A stretch of DNA of 64,000 bases, taken from Methanobacterium sp. (GTDB lineage Archaea; Methanobacteriota; Methanobacteria; Methanobacteriales; Methanobacteriaceae). Of the stretch, positions 9,113 to 17,672 are shown piece after piece. The notes below the pieces were generated by a model. The model was not told where the DNA came from and ran no database searches. It saw only the letters and a program-made list of their open reading frames with translations. The translations under genes and the position numbers were made by a program. The DNA is taken from contig JAVSLW010000029.1 in assembly GCA_039666455.1 (NCBI GenBank), forward strand, positions 23,003-87,002, in the 5' to 3' direction. The first letter of the stretch is position 1, and the number at the start of each line of letters is the position of its first letter.

Positions 9113-10114
9113 TTAGCCGAACAGGGCACCTAACCCTGCTGCAGCTTCTTCCTCTTTTTCTTCTTCCTCTTCTTCTTCCTCTTTTTCTACTTCTTCTTTT
9201 TCTTCTTTAACTTCAACAGCCTTGGGGCGTGATTTCAGTTTTTCCAGAAGTTCGTTGTCAAGCACTTCTTCATTTTTAGATGCTAATTCAGATGCTAATG
9301 CTAACATCTGTGAGTAAGCTCTGGATAACAATAAATCGGTTGTTTTTGATGTGAGTATCGATGCATTTAATGCAAGATTCAATGCTTTAGTTGCAGCATT
9401 CTGTATAATAAGTGGCATAGCTTCCTTAGTGTATATAGATGCATTTACTGATAGATTCAATGCTTGAGAGAACGCTTTCTGTATGTCAGATAATGTTTTC
9501 TCTTCATCTACAGTTAAAAGGTCAGATGTGTACACTGTTTTATCTTCATACGCCGCTATTAAGTCAATACCCACTTCCATTGGCTCGATTTCGAGTCTTG
9601 TAAGAATACCTGCCACATCTCGAGGAACTACTTCTCCTTCAGCAACAATTACCTTATCCTTGGTTATGACAATTTTTCCTTTATCAATTTTGGCAGGGAT
9701 ACCCACCTTTTGAAGTTCTCCAAGAATAGGGCCTGGTTTAAAAGCAGTATCACCTTTGGGAACTACAATGTCAGAAGGAGCTATACTTCCTGCTTTTGCT
9801 GGTGCAGCAGTTTTACTGGCTTCAAGAATCTTATAAAGCTTAAATGGATTCATATCTGTAAAGATCAATGCGGGTTGACCAGTCATATAATCTCCAAGTG
9901 CAGCTATATTATCTTTTTCAGATTCGCTTAAAGCCAGGCTCATTAATGTCTTTCTGGACATTTTAATTGTGGTGTCCTTCAGGTTTCTTCTCATTTTCTG
10001 GAGCTGGGGAGCTGGTATATCTGCCAGATTGGCCATACCCACTACACCGTGGCTTTTTATAAGTTCTTTGAGGTTTTGAACCTCTTCCTTTTTCCATTCA
10101 GCAACATGAGCCAT
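9113..10114 (-). CDS. rpl10: Ribosomal protein P0 (archaeal L10)
   Basis: A 333-residue acidic stalk base. The N-terminal rRNA-binding domain is followed by the archaeal/eukaryotic insertion domain (EIEPMEVGIDLIAAYEDK region), helices that bind P1 dimers, an acidic Glu/Lys tail and the terminal AAAGLGALFG shared with P1. The start codon overlaps the end of rpl1 by one base. The length is typical for methanogen P0. Confidence 0.95.
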   Translation of the reverse strand: MAHVAEWKKEEVQNLKELIKSHGVVGMANLADIPAPQLQKMRRNLKDTTIKMSRKTLMSLALSESEKDNIAALGDYMTGQPALIFTDMNPFKLYKILEASKTAAPAKAGSIAPSDIVVPKGDTAFKPGPILGELQKVGIPAKIDKGKIVITKDKVIVAEGEVVPRDVAGILTRLEIEPMEVGIDLIAAYEDKTVYTSDLLTVDEEKTLSDIQKAFSQALNLSVNASIYTKEAMPLIIQNAATKALNLALNASILTSKTTDLLLSRAYSQMLALASELASKNEEVLDNELLEKLKSRPKAVEVKEEKEEVEKEEEEEEEEKEEEAAAGLGALFG

Positions 10115-10752
10115 TAAATCACCCTCGCTACTGGACCCATGGTTGTTTTAATATACATGGATTTTATCTGGTTTCTTCCTTTCTCCAGTTTTCTATCCAG
10201 TATTCCAAGCACAGCTTCAATATTATCTCCAATCTGTTCATCTTCCATATCCTGAGAACCAACAATTGCCTGGATAACTGGCTGATCCTTTATTCTTACT
10301 TTTACGGTATTTGCAAGTCTTTCCAATATTGGATCTGGTTTTACAGTGGCGGGAACTGGTTTTGGCATCTTTTTTCGAGGCCCAAGAACAGGTCCTAAAA
10401 ATCTACCAACAAGTGGCATCATATCAGCTTGAGCAACGAAAAATGTGTATTCGTTGGCCAATTTTTTGGCAGCTTTACGGTCTTTTCCCAGATCTTCCAA
10501 ATCAGCTTTGGTAATTATAAGATCTGCACCTGCATTTTTGGCCTGAACTGCCAGTTCACCATCTGCGATAACGGCAATTTTAATGCCTTTTCCGCGTCCA
10601 TTTGGAAGGAAGACTTCTTCATCAAATCTGTTTTCTGGTTTTTTCACGTCTAAATCTTTAATGTTAATGATAACATCTATAGACTGTGTGAAGTTTCTCG
10701 GCATGGATTCACTCTTAGCCTTCTTCACCGCTTCCAATATCTCCTGATTCAT
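10114..10752 (-). CDS. rpl1: Ribosomal protein L1
   Basis: A 212-residue L1 stalk protein, which in methanococci also represses its own mRNA. It has the signature NEYTFFVAQADMMPLVGRFL and the following GPRKKMPKPVP. The ATG at 10752 has GGAGGA upstream; a TTG one codon earlier is less likely. Two inverted repeats lie in the 90-nt gap to rpl11, the nearer one ending just before the ribosome binding site. Confidence 0.95.
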   Translation of the reverse strand: MNQEILEAVKKAKSESMPRNFTQSIDVIINIKDLDVKKPENRFDEEVFLPNGRGKGIKIAVIADGELAVQAKNAGADLIITKADLEDLGKDRKAAKKLANEYTFFVAQADMMPLVGRFLGPVLGPRKKMPKPVPATVKPDPILERLANTVKVRIKDQPVIQAIVGSQDMEDEQIGDNIEAVLGILDRKLEKGRNQIKSMYIKTTMGPVARVI

Positions 10753-10764
10753 CAAATTCCTCCA

Positions 10765-10824
10765 TGAACTTTTTTTGTGAAAAGTTCAAAGTATTGTGGT
10801 TTAAACCAAACGGATTTTTTGGTT
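10765..10824 (-). promoter_or_regulatory. Two hairpins in the rpl11-rpl1 gap
   Basis: On the mRNA-like strand the first stem is AACCAAA/TTTGGTT (10804-10824, 7 bp). The second is TGAACTTTT/AAAAGTTCA (10765-10788, 9 bp, 6-nt loop) and ends two bases before the GGAGGA of rpl1. They could be a translational control site, an RNA processing site or just spacer. I do not see the asymmetric-loop L1 target described in Methanococcus. Confidence 0.4.
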
Positions 10825-10844
10825 AATTAATAATATTATAAAAT

Positions 10845-11324
10845 TTATTGTAACTGTTCGTCGTATAATCCTTCACTAATCTCTTTTTGAACGATTTTAG
10901 GGTCTTTACCATCTACAGTTAACCCCATGCTCACACAGGTTCCAATAACCTCTTTTGCAGCCATTTTGTAATCGTTTGAAAGCAGTGCATCGAACTTCAT
11001 CCTGGCGATTTTAAGTGTCTGTTCTATGGATAGATCTGCAACTTTATCCATTCCAGGATCCTGAGAACCTTTTTCAATATTTAGTTCATCTAATATAAGT
11101 GCAGTTGTTGGTGGTGTACCTACTTTAACTTCAAATTCTTTTGTTCCCACATCTACTATGATTTTTACTGGAACTTTAATACCTGCAAAATCATTAGTTT
11201 TGCTGTTTATCTGCTCTACAACCTGCATCATATTAATACCAAGCGGTCCGATTGCAGGGCCCAATGGGGGTCCAGGTGTTGCTTTTCCGCCTTCAATGAG
11301 AATCTCTACTGTTTCTTTAGCCAT
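10845..11324 (-). CDS. rpl11: Ribosomal protein L11
   Basis: A 159-residue protein of the GTPase-associated centre. The Gly/Pro-rich N-terminal domain GGKATPGPPLGPAIGPLGIN is followed by the C-terminal rRNA-binding domain (DPGMDKVADLSIEQTLKIA; EVIGTCVSMGLTVDG). Its start codon shares one base with the nusG stop, so translation is coupled. Confidence 0.96.
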   Translation of the reverse strand: MAKETVEILIEGGKATPGPPLGPAIGPLGINMMQVVEQINSKTNDFAGIKVPVKIIVDVGTKEFEVKVGTPPTTALILDELNIEKGSQDPGMDKVADLSIEQTLKIARMKFDALLSNDYKMAAKEVIGTCVSMGLTVDGKDPKIVQKEISEGLYDEQLQ

Positions 11325-11767
11325 TAATCTGCCTCCTTCTGAATTAATCTTATCTGGTCACCTTTGACTGTAACCGGGATGGGAATCGCAGCTTCGATTA
11401 GCTCTAAAACTACTTCTTCCTTTGATTCATCTGTTCTAACTACTTTAGCCTTTTCACCTTTGAAAGGACCAGATATAAGCTCTACAATGCTTCCTTTTTT
11501 AACAGAAACTATAATGGGCTCTGGTTTTAAAAAGCTTTTAATTTCTTCAAAGGAAATTTCACCTTCAATTGAACCCCTTAAATTTGGGACTTTAAATGCA
11601 GGATCCTGCATGTCAAGCTTAGATGAAGACTCAACTAAGATGTAGCCCCTTAAATTGTCTGGAACAAGTATTGAAGTGATTTCAATGTCACTGTTTCTGA
11701 CATTTCTTGAAAGCAATTTTGCAACGTTTTTTTCCTGTCCTACAAGGGTTCTTAATGCATATATCAA
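11324..11767 (-). CDS. spt5: Transcription elongation factor NusG/Spt5
   Basis: 147 residues, the short archaeal form. The NGN domain (about 1-85; MIYALRTLVGQEKNVAKLL) binds RNA polymerase and Spt4. It is followed by a single KOW domain (ELISGPFKGEKAKVVR). The position between secE and rpl11 is conserved across archaea. Confidence 0.94.
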   Translation of the reverse strand: MIYALRTLVGQEKNVAKLLSRNVRNSDIEITSILVPDNLRGYILVESSSKLDMQDPAFKVPNLRGSIEGEISFEEIKSFLKPEPIIVSVKKGSIVELISGPFKGEKAKVVRTDESKEEVVLELIEAAIPIPVTVKGDQIRLIQKEAD

Positions 11768-11813
11768 ATTATCACTTACCTAACGGGCTATTAAAGCAGT
11801 AAATCAATGAAAA

Positions 11814-11999
11814 TTATATATAACCTAATAGTTGAGCAATTAAAGTTATTATAAATCCCATTATACCTATTATGATAACTCCTATTCCTGTAATCTTTGC
11901 TACATTTTTATATTCTTCTCTTTCTGGCTTTTTAGATACGTGCAGAACTCTCCTGCACTGTTTTATAAACTGGGAAGTAGTTTCCTTATTCAAACTCAT
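11814..11999 (-). CDS. secE: Preprotein translocase subunit SecE (Sec61 gamma)
   Basis: 61 residues with a cytosolic amphipathic helix (QFIKQCRRVLHVSKKP) and a single C-terminal membrane helix (IGVIIIGIMGFIITLIAQLL). This is the archaeal single-span SecE of the protein-conducting channel. It is the first gene of the secE-nusG-rpl11-rpl1-rpl10-rpl12 operon, with its own promoter upstream. Confidence 0.93.
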   Translation of the reverse strand: MSLNKETTSQFIKQCRRVLHVSKKPEREEYKNVAKITGIGVIIIGIMGFIITLIAQLLGYI

Positions 12000-12097
12000 A
12001 AAAATACCTGCTTAAAATTTATTAAAGAACAAGTTACTAAATTATTTGAGAATAATGTGTTTGCTGGTTATTCTATATAAAATAGTTTATTTGATCT

Positions 12098-12117
12098 ATG
12101 AATTTATAAACCTTTCC
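12098..12117 (-). promoter_or_regulatory. TATA/BRE promoter of the secE-ribosomal operon
   Basis: On the minus strand GGAAAGG (BRE-like) is followed at once by TTTATAAATT. Transcription would start near 12079, giving a leader of about 80 nt before secE. The site lies between ftsZ and secE, so the ribosomal genes need not depend on the ftsZ transcript. Confidence 0.6.
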
Positions 12118-12185
12118 ATTTATAGATAAGGCGAACTAACAAGATGGAGAAAATCAATGGCGTTTTTTAAAATTAATATTTATAA

Positions 12186-13337
12186 TTAGAAAACACCGTC
12201 TATAAACTCTTCTAAAGCTGATTCAGGAACTGCATCCTCTTTTTTTTCTTCAATATGCTCACGTTCAACCGGAACACCGAAGATATGGGGAGATTTCACA
12301 CCAGCAACTACAATAGTTGTACGGATAACATTTTGAAGGTCTTCCTGGATCTGTGTACCCCAGATTATGTTAGCATCTGGATCGAGTTCATCCGCCACAA
12401 TCTGAACAATTTTTTCGGCTTCGTGCAGTGTCATATCTGAGCTCCCAGAAATGTTTATCAGTGCACCCTTGGCATTAGAGATGTCCAGATCAAGTAACGG
12501 ACTGTTTAAAGCCTCGTGAACAGATTCTATTGCCCTGTCACCAGATTCAGATTCACCCATACCGATCATTGCCATTCCAGAGCCTTTCATTATGCTTCTT
12601 ATGTCTGCAAAGTCAAGGCTCACAAGACCGGGTTTAGTTATAAGTTCAGTTATTCCTTTTACAGCTCTTCCCAGAAGTTCGTCTGTCACCATAAAAGCCT
12701 TATTTATGGGTAAATTAGGTGCAACTTCAAGTAACTTATCGTTAGGTATCACAATAACTGTGTCTGCTGCATTCTGGAGCTTTTCAAGCCCGTTTTCAGC
12801 ATTTTCCCTTCTTCTAAGTCCTTCAGCACTGAAAGGCATTGTTGATACCGCAATTGTTAGTGCACCAATCTTTTTGGCTAATTTTGCAATTACAGGGGCA
12901 GAACCTGTTCCAGTACCTCCCCCAAGACCGCAAGTTACAAAAACCATATCCGCTCCATCCAGCCTTTCTTTTATTGCTTCTTCACTTTCTTCAGCGCATT
13001 CTTCGCCTATTTCAGGTATTCCACCTGCGCCTAATCCTCCACATGTTGCTTTACCTATGAGTATCTTCTGATGGGAATTTGAGTAGAAAAGATCCTGTGC
13101 ATCTGTATTTATAGCAATGGTATCTGCGCCTTCGATTCCTATTTCCATAAGCCTTGAAACTGTGTTATTTCCAGCCCCTCCAGTTCCAACAACGAATATT
13201 TTGGCTCTGCTCTTTTCTATAATGTCTTTGAGGTCACTGTTAACATCTGAAACGTCGATACTGTTTTGAATGTCAGATGGCCTTTTCTCTCTTCTAACTT
13301 CTGATTCTTTTAAGGTGTTATTTATAAGAGATTTCAA
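12186..13337 (-). CDS. ftsZ: Cell division protein FtsZ
   Basis: A 383-residue tubulin-like GTPase forming the division ring. About 45 polar residues precede the GTP-binding core. The core shows GTGGAGNNTVSRL and the tubulin signature GGGTGTGSAPVIAKL (T4 loop), then the T7 catalytic loop region with NLPINKAFMVTDELL and DFADIRSIMKGSG. A disordered acidic linker leads to the C-terminal ALEEFIDGVF. Archaea often carry two FtsZ paralogues; the linkage to secE is common for FtsZ1 in euryarchaea. Confidence 0.95.
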   Translation of the reverse strand: MKSLINNTLKESEVRREKRPSDIQNSIDVSDVNSDLKDIIEKSRAKIFVVGTGGAGNNTVSRLMEIGIEGADTIAINTDAQDLFYSNSHQKILIGKATCGGLGAGGIPEIGEECAEESEEAIKERLDGADMVFVTCGLGGGTGTGSAPVIAKLAKKIGALTIAVSTMPFSAEGLRRRENAENGLEKLQNAADTVIVIPNDKLLEVAPNLPINKAFMVTDELLGRAVKGITELITKPGLVSLDFADIRSIMKGSGMAMIGMGESESGDRAIESVHEALNSPLLDLDISNAKGALINISGSSDMTLHEAEKIVQIVADELDPDANIIWGTQIQEDLQNVIRTTIVVAGVKSPHIFGVPVEREHIEEKKEDAVPESALEEFIDGVF

Positions 13338-13558
13338 TTACTACCCCCACAGCCAATGTTTTAAATAATGTTTATGCTATTGTATTAACTTATATTTAAA
13401 ACCAGCGATTGTTTCAGTGATAATTCATTATCTTGCAAACAATTTTTTAGTTTTATCATTATATGTCATAAAATTTTGTCTGATCTTGATTTAGTCTATG
13501 GTACATTAATAGTCTTTGATTATATTGATTATATAGGTCATGATGAATTTATTTGACA

Positions 13559-14122
13559 TTATTGCATAGGCATTGCAATAATTTCTTTAATTTGAAGGTC
13601 AAAGAAATTATTCATATTAGCTGCTTTTAATACCACTGCCGCGTCTGCACCCCATCCAGTTCCTCCAACAGCAATTATTTCTTCATCCACTGGAATTAGA
13701 CCAGCATCTGCAGCCATAATAGATATTTCCACACATACTTTAATTCCCTGGCCGAATAATCGGAGGGTAGCAGCGATTACCTCCACATGAGTTATTCCGC
13801 CGAATTTATTGGAAATTCCCCTGCCAACCCCGCTTAGTGCATGAGATCCTGCATATAAAGTTATATCATTTTCTTTTAGTTTTTGTGAGTATTCTGGAGT
13901 TATTTCAAGCTTTCCTTTTTCTTTAAAGCCTGCATGATGAGTTATACTGATTATGTTAACATTTTCAATTGCTTCACGTAACTTTAAAGCAGTTTTTCCA
14001 GATACAGATGCAACTACAATATTTTTTATATTTAATTCTTCCTTCCTCTGCTTTACAAGTTCTATAACTTTATCCGTATTTTCTGCACCTTTATTTTCAA
14101 AATAGTTAATAGTTTTTTCCAT
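13559..14122 (-). CDS. Pyruvate kinase C-terminal-like alpha/beta domain protein
   Basis: A 187-residue protein matching the alpha/beta (allosteric) domain found at the pyruvate kinase C-terminus, here standing alone without the catalytic barrel. It shows NIVVASVSGKTALKLRE and ITHHAGFKEKG, and a Gly-rich end EEIIAVGGTGWGADAAVVL. Such stand-alone proteins are common in methanogens and have no proven role; a ligand-binding function is inferred. It is divergent from comA, with a 168-nt shared promoter region. Confidence 0.7.
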   Translation of the reverse strand: MEKTINYFENKGAENTDKVIELVKQRKEELNIKNIVVASVSGKTALKLREAIENVNIISITHHAGFKEKGKLEITPEYSQKLKENDITLYAGSHALSGVGRGISNKFGGITHVEVIAATLRLFGQGIKVCVEISIMAADAGLIPVDEEIIAVGGTGWGADAAVVLKAANMNNFFDLQIKEIIAMPMQ

Positions 14123-14188
14123 TTAATCACCAGATGAATTTTTCAGGCCTTAATTACCTGTTTTAATATATATTTTAAGATATATAAC

Positions 14189-14202
14189 AACTTTTATATA
14201 AA
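14189..14202 (+). promoter_or_regulatory. TATA box of comA
   Basis: AACTTTTATATAAA is a near-ideal archaeal TATA element. It places the transcription start near 14222, about 70 nt before the comA ATG. Confidence 0.5.
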
Positions 14203-14290
14203 TGGCGAAACAATAAATTAAAGACTTTATGTAAGTTTAAGCATGAAATCAATTTTATTTTAAAACATTAATTCACAAAAAGGTGACCAG

Positions 14291-15067
14291 ATGAAAGCAT
14301 TTAACTTTATCACGCCAAATAGAAATTCTAAACCACGTGAAAATGGAATAACGATGATGTTAGATAAGGGAATGGGCTTAAACGCTGTTTACGACCTGTT
14401 AGAAGTGTCTGGGGAATTTGTTGATCTTGCAAAGTTTGGATGGGGCACTTCAGCACTCCACGATAGGGATCTTATCAGGAACAAGGCTGAAATGTATTTA
14501 TCATATGATGTGATACCTTATCCTGGTGGAACTCTTTTTGAACTTGCATATTTAAAAAACAGGTTTGATGAATTTTTAAATGAAGCAGACAGGTTAGGGT
14601 TTAAAGCCATTGAAATATCCGACGGTTCCATAAATATACCTCTTGATGATAGAAGAGAGGCAATTTCTAAAGCCAAAGATCAGGGTTTTCTGGTTATTTC
14701 AGAGGTTGGAAAAAAGGATCCAGATGAAGACCGTAAACTGGATTTCGATAATCGGGTTGACCTTATTCATTTTGATATAGATGCTGGAGCAGATATGGTG
14801 CTTATTGAAGCACGTGAAGGTGGAAAAGATATTGGTATTTACGATGAATACGGGAATGTTAAAGAAGATGAACTTGAAGCACTGGCCAGAACAGATAGGA
14901 ACAAATTGATCTGGGAATCTCCTCTTAAGAATCAGCAGACTTACTTAATCTTAAAATTTGGAGCAAATGTAAATCTGGGTAATATAGCACCAGATGAAGT
15001 AACTGCTCTTGAAACGATGAGAAGAGGGCTTAGAGGAGATACTTTAGGAAAGGTGGAACTTAAATGA
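14291..15067 (+). CDS. comA: Phosphosulfolactate synthase
   Basis: A 258-residue TIM-barrel enzyme that adds sulfite to phosphoenolpyruvate, the first step of one coenzyme M biosynthesis route. Family landmarks are seen: ENGITMMLDKGMGL, LAKFGWGTSA, DVIPYPGGTLFELA, IEISDGSI, and the C-terminal NLGNIAPDEVTALETMRRG. The length is normal. An AGGTGACC ribosome binding site precedes the ATG. The gene is monocistronic; comB and comC are not in this window. Confidence 0.94.
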   Translation: MKAFNFITPNRNSKPRENGITMMLDKGMGLNAVYDLLEVSGEFVDLAKFGWGTSALHDRDLIRNKAEMYLSYDVIPYPGGTLFELAYLKNRFDEFLNEADRLGFKAIEISDGSINIPLDDRREAISKAKDQGFLVISEVGKKDPDEDRKLDFDNRVDLIHFDIDAGADMVLIEAREGGKDIGIYDEYGNVKEDELEALARTDRNKLIWESPLKNQQTYLILKFGANVNLGNIAPDEVTALETMRRGLRGDTLGKVELK

Positions 15068-15209
15068 TAAAATAGCTAACCATTCTCAAGGTTATGACAA
15101 GTAAGAGGATAAAAAACCTGTTAAAAAAGTATAGTCAAATTTAACAATTTCTTAGATGTTAATTATTTTTATACTTTAATAAATTCTGAACAAGTGGATT
15201 TTATAGTTG

Positions 15210-15239
15210 AACTTCGTTATAGTCCCATATGACGAAGTT
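15210..15239. repeat. Inverted repeat downstream of comA
   Basis: AACTTCGT and ACGAAGTT form an 8-bp perfect stem with a 14-nt loop in the comA to 15356 gap. It could be a convergent terminator or a protein site. The rest of the 288-nt gap shows no gene. Confidence 0.3.
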
Positions 15240-15332
15240 GACAAAATTCATAGAATTGAGAGGTTTTGAAAGTTAAAGTTTACAATTAAAATAATTTAGC
15301 AAATGAAGATCTATATATGACTAAACCGGGAT

Positions 15333-15415
15333 TTATTCATATTTGAGCTGGCATTTCAGCTTACCTCCACATTCACACTCATCCGAGAAATCATCAGGGG
15401 ATTCACTGCACTGCA
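15333..15415 (-). pseudogene. Out-of-frame zinc-ribbon remnant
   Basis: In a frame different from the 297-residue gene that covers it, this stretch reads SESPDDFSDECECGGKL and ends KYE before a stop at 15333. That string closely resembles the C-terminal zinc ribbon seen in many Methanobacterium proteins (an LQPGESPDDF-type segment plus CxCGG). It is probably the tail of a lost or recombined gene fused onto the 3' end of the neighbouring gene. It could also mean that the 297-residue gene carries a late frameshift. Confidence 0.4.
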
Positions 15416-16249
15416 ACCTGCCAGGAATAATAAGAATGCATTTTCTGTAGCTGGAAAATTAAGGTAAGGGTTTTTACAAGGGCTGAAAACAAGATTTATA
15501 GGGTTAATGGGATAAACCGAACGAGAACCTCCTTTGGTAGCATAAGCCAGAAAACCTCTTTTGTTTAATGGTGGAAATGTGGGAATCATCCTAAAAGGAG
15601 TGTAAAGACCACTTCCAGTTGGAGAATCTCTGGAAGAGAATACTTCGTCATCACTGAAACTCCCTGAATTATAGAATAAATCTGTTCGGGCATTATTTAG
15701 TTTAGAAAAGAATGTTTCTGTTTCCTGGCTTTCCCATTCCAAATTTTTTAATTCAATAAAAAATTCTTCGAGATCCTCTTTGAAAATATTCACTATTCCA
15801 AATTTATCTGGATTAAAAATTATAATCTCGTCAATCCCTGAAAAATAAAGTTTATACAAGTCTACTTGATTTAATTTTCGCAATAAACTTATAAAATATC
15901 TTAACTCCAGAAACTTGTATAGAAAAAAGAAATCAGGGAAATTAATCAAGTTTTTTTTGTTAAAAGGATATATTATAGGGTTATCCAGAATTTTATGGGC
16001 CCTTGAAATTAAATTAACCTTAAATATTAGTTCTTTCGAAAATTTCCCCCCTAATTTAAGAAATTGATAATTGTTATCTATAGTCTGTTTATTAAATATA
16101 GAATCATAAATGCCGGACTCTTTAAACTGAATTAATTCCATAATTAAGACATTTAATTCATCTTTATATTCTGATTCCATTAGAGATGACTTAATTTTTG
16201 TAATATAATATTCATACGGTATCAAGGACTCTAAATCATTAGGCAACAT
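15356..16249 (-). CDS. Unknown protein, diverged paralogue of the 16917-17645 gene
   Basis: 297 residues, no family recognised. It aligns by eye with the 242-residue protein at 16917-17645. ELNVLIMELIQFKESGIYD resembles ELKEVVDEILALQENEIYE. FFIELKNLEWESQETETFF resembles FFKKLGKVKWQDKKAKKLF. ATENAFLLFLAGCSAV resembles VTEKAFILLLSGCSAV. After the last block the two diverge abruptly, and a zinc-ribbon remnant appears in another frame, so the 3' end is probably altered. There are no clear membrane segments apart from the hydrophobic C-terminal helix. It follows the decayed propeller-gene copy, just as its paralogue follows the intact propeller gene. Confidence 0.55.
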   Translation of the reverse strand: MLPNDLESLIPYEYYITKIKSSLMESEYKDELNVLIMELIQFKESGIYDSIFNKQTIDNNYQFLKLGGKFSKELIFKVNLISRAHKILDNPIIYPFNKKNLINFPDFFFLYKFLELRYFISLLRKLNQVDLYKLYFSGIDEIIIFNPDKFGIVNIFKEDLEEFFIELKNLEWESQETETFFSKLNNARTDLFYNSGSFSDDEVFSSRDSPTGSGLYTPFRMIPTFPPLNKRGFLAYATKGGSRSVYPINPINLVFSPCKNPYLNFPATENAFLLFLAGCSAVNPLMISRMSVNVEVS

Positions 16250-16349
16250 AATTAATACTATTTTAGCATTTTACATTATAATCCGAGGCTGTCTATTATA
16301 ATATTGTTTATGATTTCATAAAATTTTTTTGATTTTTCTTTTCTTTAGG

Positions 16350-16605
16350 TTAGCTTATGGGAGTTTTAATTGTTTTAACAGGTGATTTACCACCTCCAAT
16401 TATAGGTTTGATTACAGGAGGATTCACAGGTTCTGATGGATTAACTGGAATAACATTTATGGGATTTACAGGAGGATTCACAGGTTCTGGAAGGTTAACT
16501 GGTGTTGGAGGAGTGTACGGAGGATTAACAGGTGTTGATGAAGATGGTTCAGGGACCATCCCCCTTCCACTAAATTGCTGGCAAATGAATCAAAAAACTA
16601 TGTAA
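16350..16605 (-). pseudogene. Decayed copy of the propeller/Pro-rich protein gene
   Basis: An open stretch of 69 codons encodes EPSSSTPVNPPYTPPTPVN and, further on, PVIKPIIGGGKSP. This is nearly the same as the linker of the 989-residue protein at 17673-20642, at the DNA level as well. Just upstream, in a shifted frame, FDSFASNLVEG matches a propeller blade end (FSSYASNLVAG). The copy lacks almost all of the propeller and everything after the linker. It is read as a remnant, not as a working small gene. Confidence 0.7.
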
Positions 16606-16629
16606 TTCCAGTTTATAAATCCCGGAAAT

Positions 16630-16920
16630 TTAATTTCCCTTATTTCTCATTTCTTCAAGCTTTTCAGAAATTTCTTTACTTGTAATTCCCTGTTTTTCCT
16701 TAACTTCAACTTCTGGCTCTTCGCCTTTTATCAGGTTATAAACTGTTAAAGCTATTACTCCACTGACAAACAGGATAAACAATCTTTCAATTGGATGCTC
16801 GCTTGGGGAAAACCCGGGCCAGTAATTTTGAACAACAATTCCAATCAAAACAATTATTCCAATAAAAGTTAAAAATCCAATAATTCCTGCAATAACTTTC
16901 CTCAAATTCATAACAATCAC
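16630..16920 (-). CDS. Small two-span membrane protein
   Basis: 96 residues with two hydrophobic helices (about 9-28 and 45-62) and a charged cytosolic tail rich in Lys/Glu (ISEKLEEMRNKGN). No family is recognised. Its start overlaps the end of the 242-residue gene by 4 nt (ATGA), so it is coupled to that gene and probably belongs to the secreted-propeller operon. A role as a membrane partner or regulator of the cassette is only inferred. An internal ATG at codon 4 is an alternative start. Confidence 0.6.
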   Translation of the reverse strand: MIVMNLRKVIAGIIGFLTFIGIIVLIGIVVQNYWPGFSPSEHPIERLFILFVSGVIALTVYNLIKGEEPEVEVKEKQGITSKEISEKLEEMRNKGN

Positions 16921-17645
16921 ATCAACTTACTAATATCAGTATTTAAAAGTTTCAAATAAGTTTTATTCGCCCTAATAACATCAAAAGCATTAATCTTGTT
17001 TCTTCCTTCTAATACTGCACTGCAACCAGATAAAAGCAAAATAAAAGCTTTTTCTGTGACTCTGAAAGTTGATGATGGTCCTCCTGGCCCTTTCCATTTA
17101 TTATGCATTAACATAAATCTAATCCCATAGATATGATCAAAAAGTTTTTTAGCTTTTTTATCCTGCCATTTAACCTTCCCAAGTTTTTTAAAGAATTCAG
17201 CTGTGGGTTGGGGTGTTTTTTGGTTTGAATCGAAATTTTCTAGCATTAAAAGAATTCGTGTGGCCATGGGACCATGAAAAATGTTTTTTCTATCATCTAG
17301 ATTCAATTTTCTTCCTAAAGTAACATGATAGATGCCTGCAATAAAACTATAAATCACTAGAAAATGTTTAATACTGATTAAAGGTGCTAAGGGAATGTTT
17401 AATGGAAATTTACTAAGACTTCCTAATGCAAGTTCCTCTAACAAAGAATATTTATCTTTATCCCTATCTATTTCCACATCTGGACTCAAAAGATCATCAA
17501 AAGACAAAAAAACAAGCTTTTCGTAAATTTCATTCTCTTGCAACGCTAATATCTCATCCACAACTTCTTTTAACTCTTCAACATCATTAAACTCATCTAA
17601 TACTTTTTCTGCAACCTTTTCTGTTGGTTCTGCCCTTAAAAACAT
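16917..17645 (-). CDS. Unknown protein of the propeller cassette
   Basis: 242 residues, mostly helical and charged at the N-terminus (EELKEVVDEILALQE). There is a hydrophobic stretch around residues 85-110 and a conserved C-terminal block VTEKAFILLLSGCSAV followed by a basic helix. I do not recognise the family. It lies 27 nt after the secreted propeller gene and overlaps the next small membrane protein gene, so the three form an operon. A diverged paralogue sits at 15356-16249. Confidence 0.6.
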   Translation of the reverse strand: MFLRAEPTEKVAEKVLDEFNDVEELKEVVDEILALQENEIYEKLVFLSFDDLLSPDVEIDRDKDKYSLLEELALGSLSKFPLNIPLAPLISIKHFLVIYSFIAGIYHVTLGRKLNLDDRKNIFHGPMATRILLMLENFDSNQKTPQPTAEFFKKLGKVKWQDKKAKKLFDHIYGIRFMLMHNKWKGPGGPSSTFRVTEKAFILLLSGCSAVLEGRNKINAFDVIRANKTYLKLLNTDISKLM

Positions 17646-17672
17646 TTTATTACACCCACATGTTCTATTTTT

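Noticed and set aside
12592..13071. 159-residue plus-strand frame inside ftsZ
   Set aside because: Antisense to a fully conserved FtsZ core; no start signals.
16350..16559. Small Pro-rich gene as a real product
   Set aside because: Nearly identical to an internal linker of the 989-residue gene, with blade remnants out of frame upstream; read as a pseudogene.
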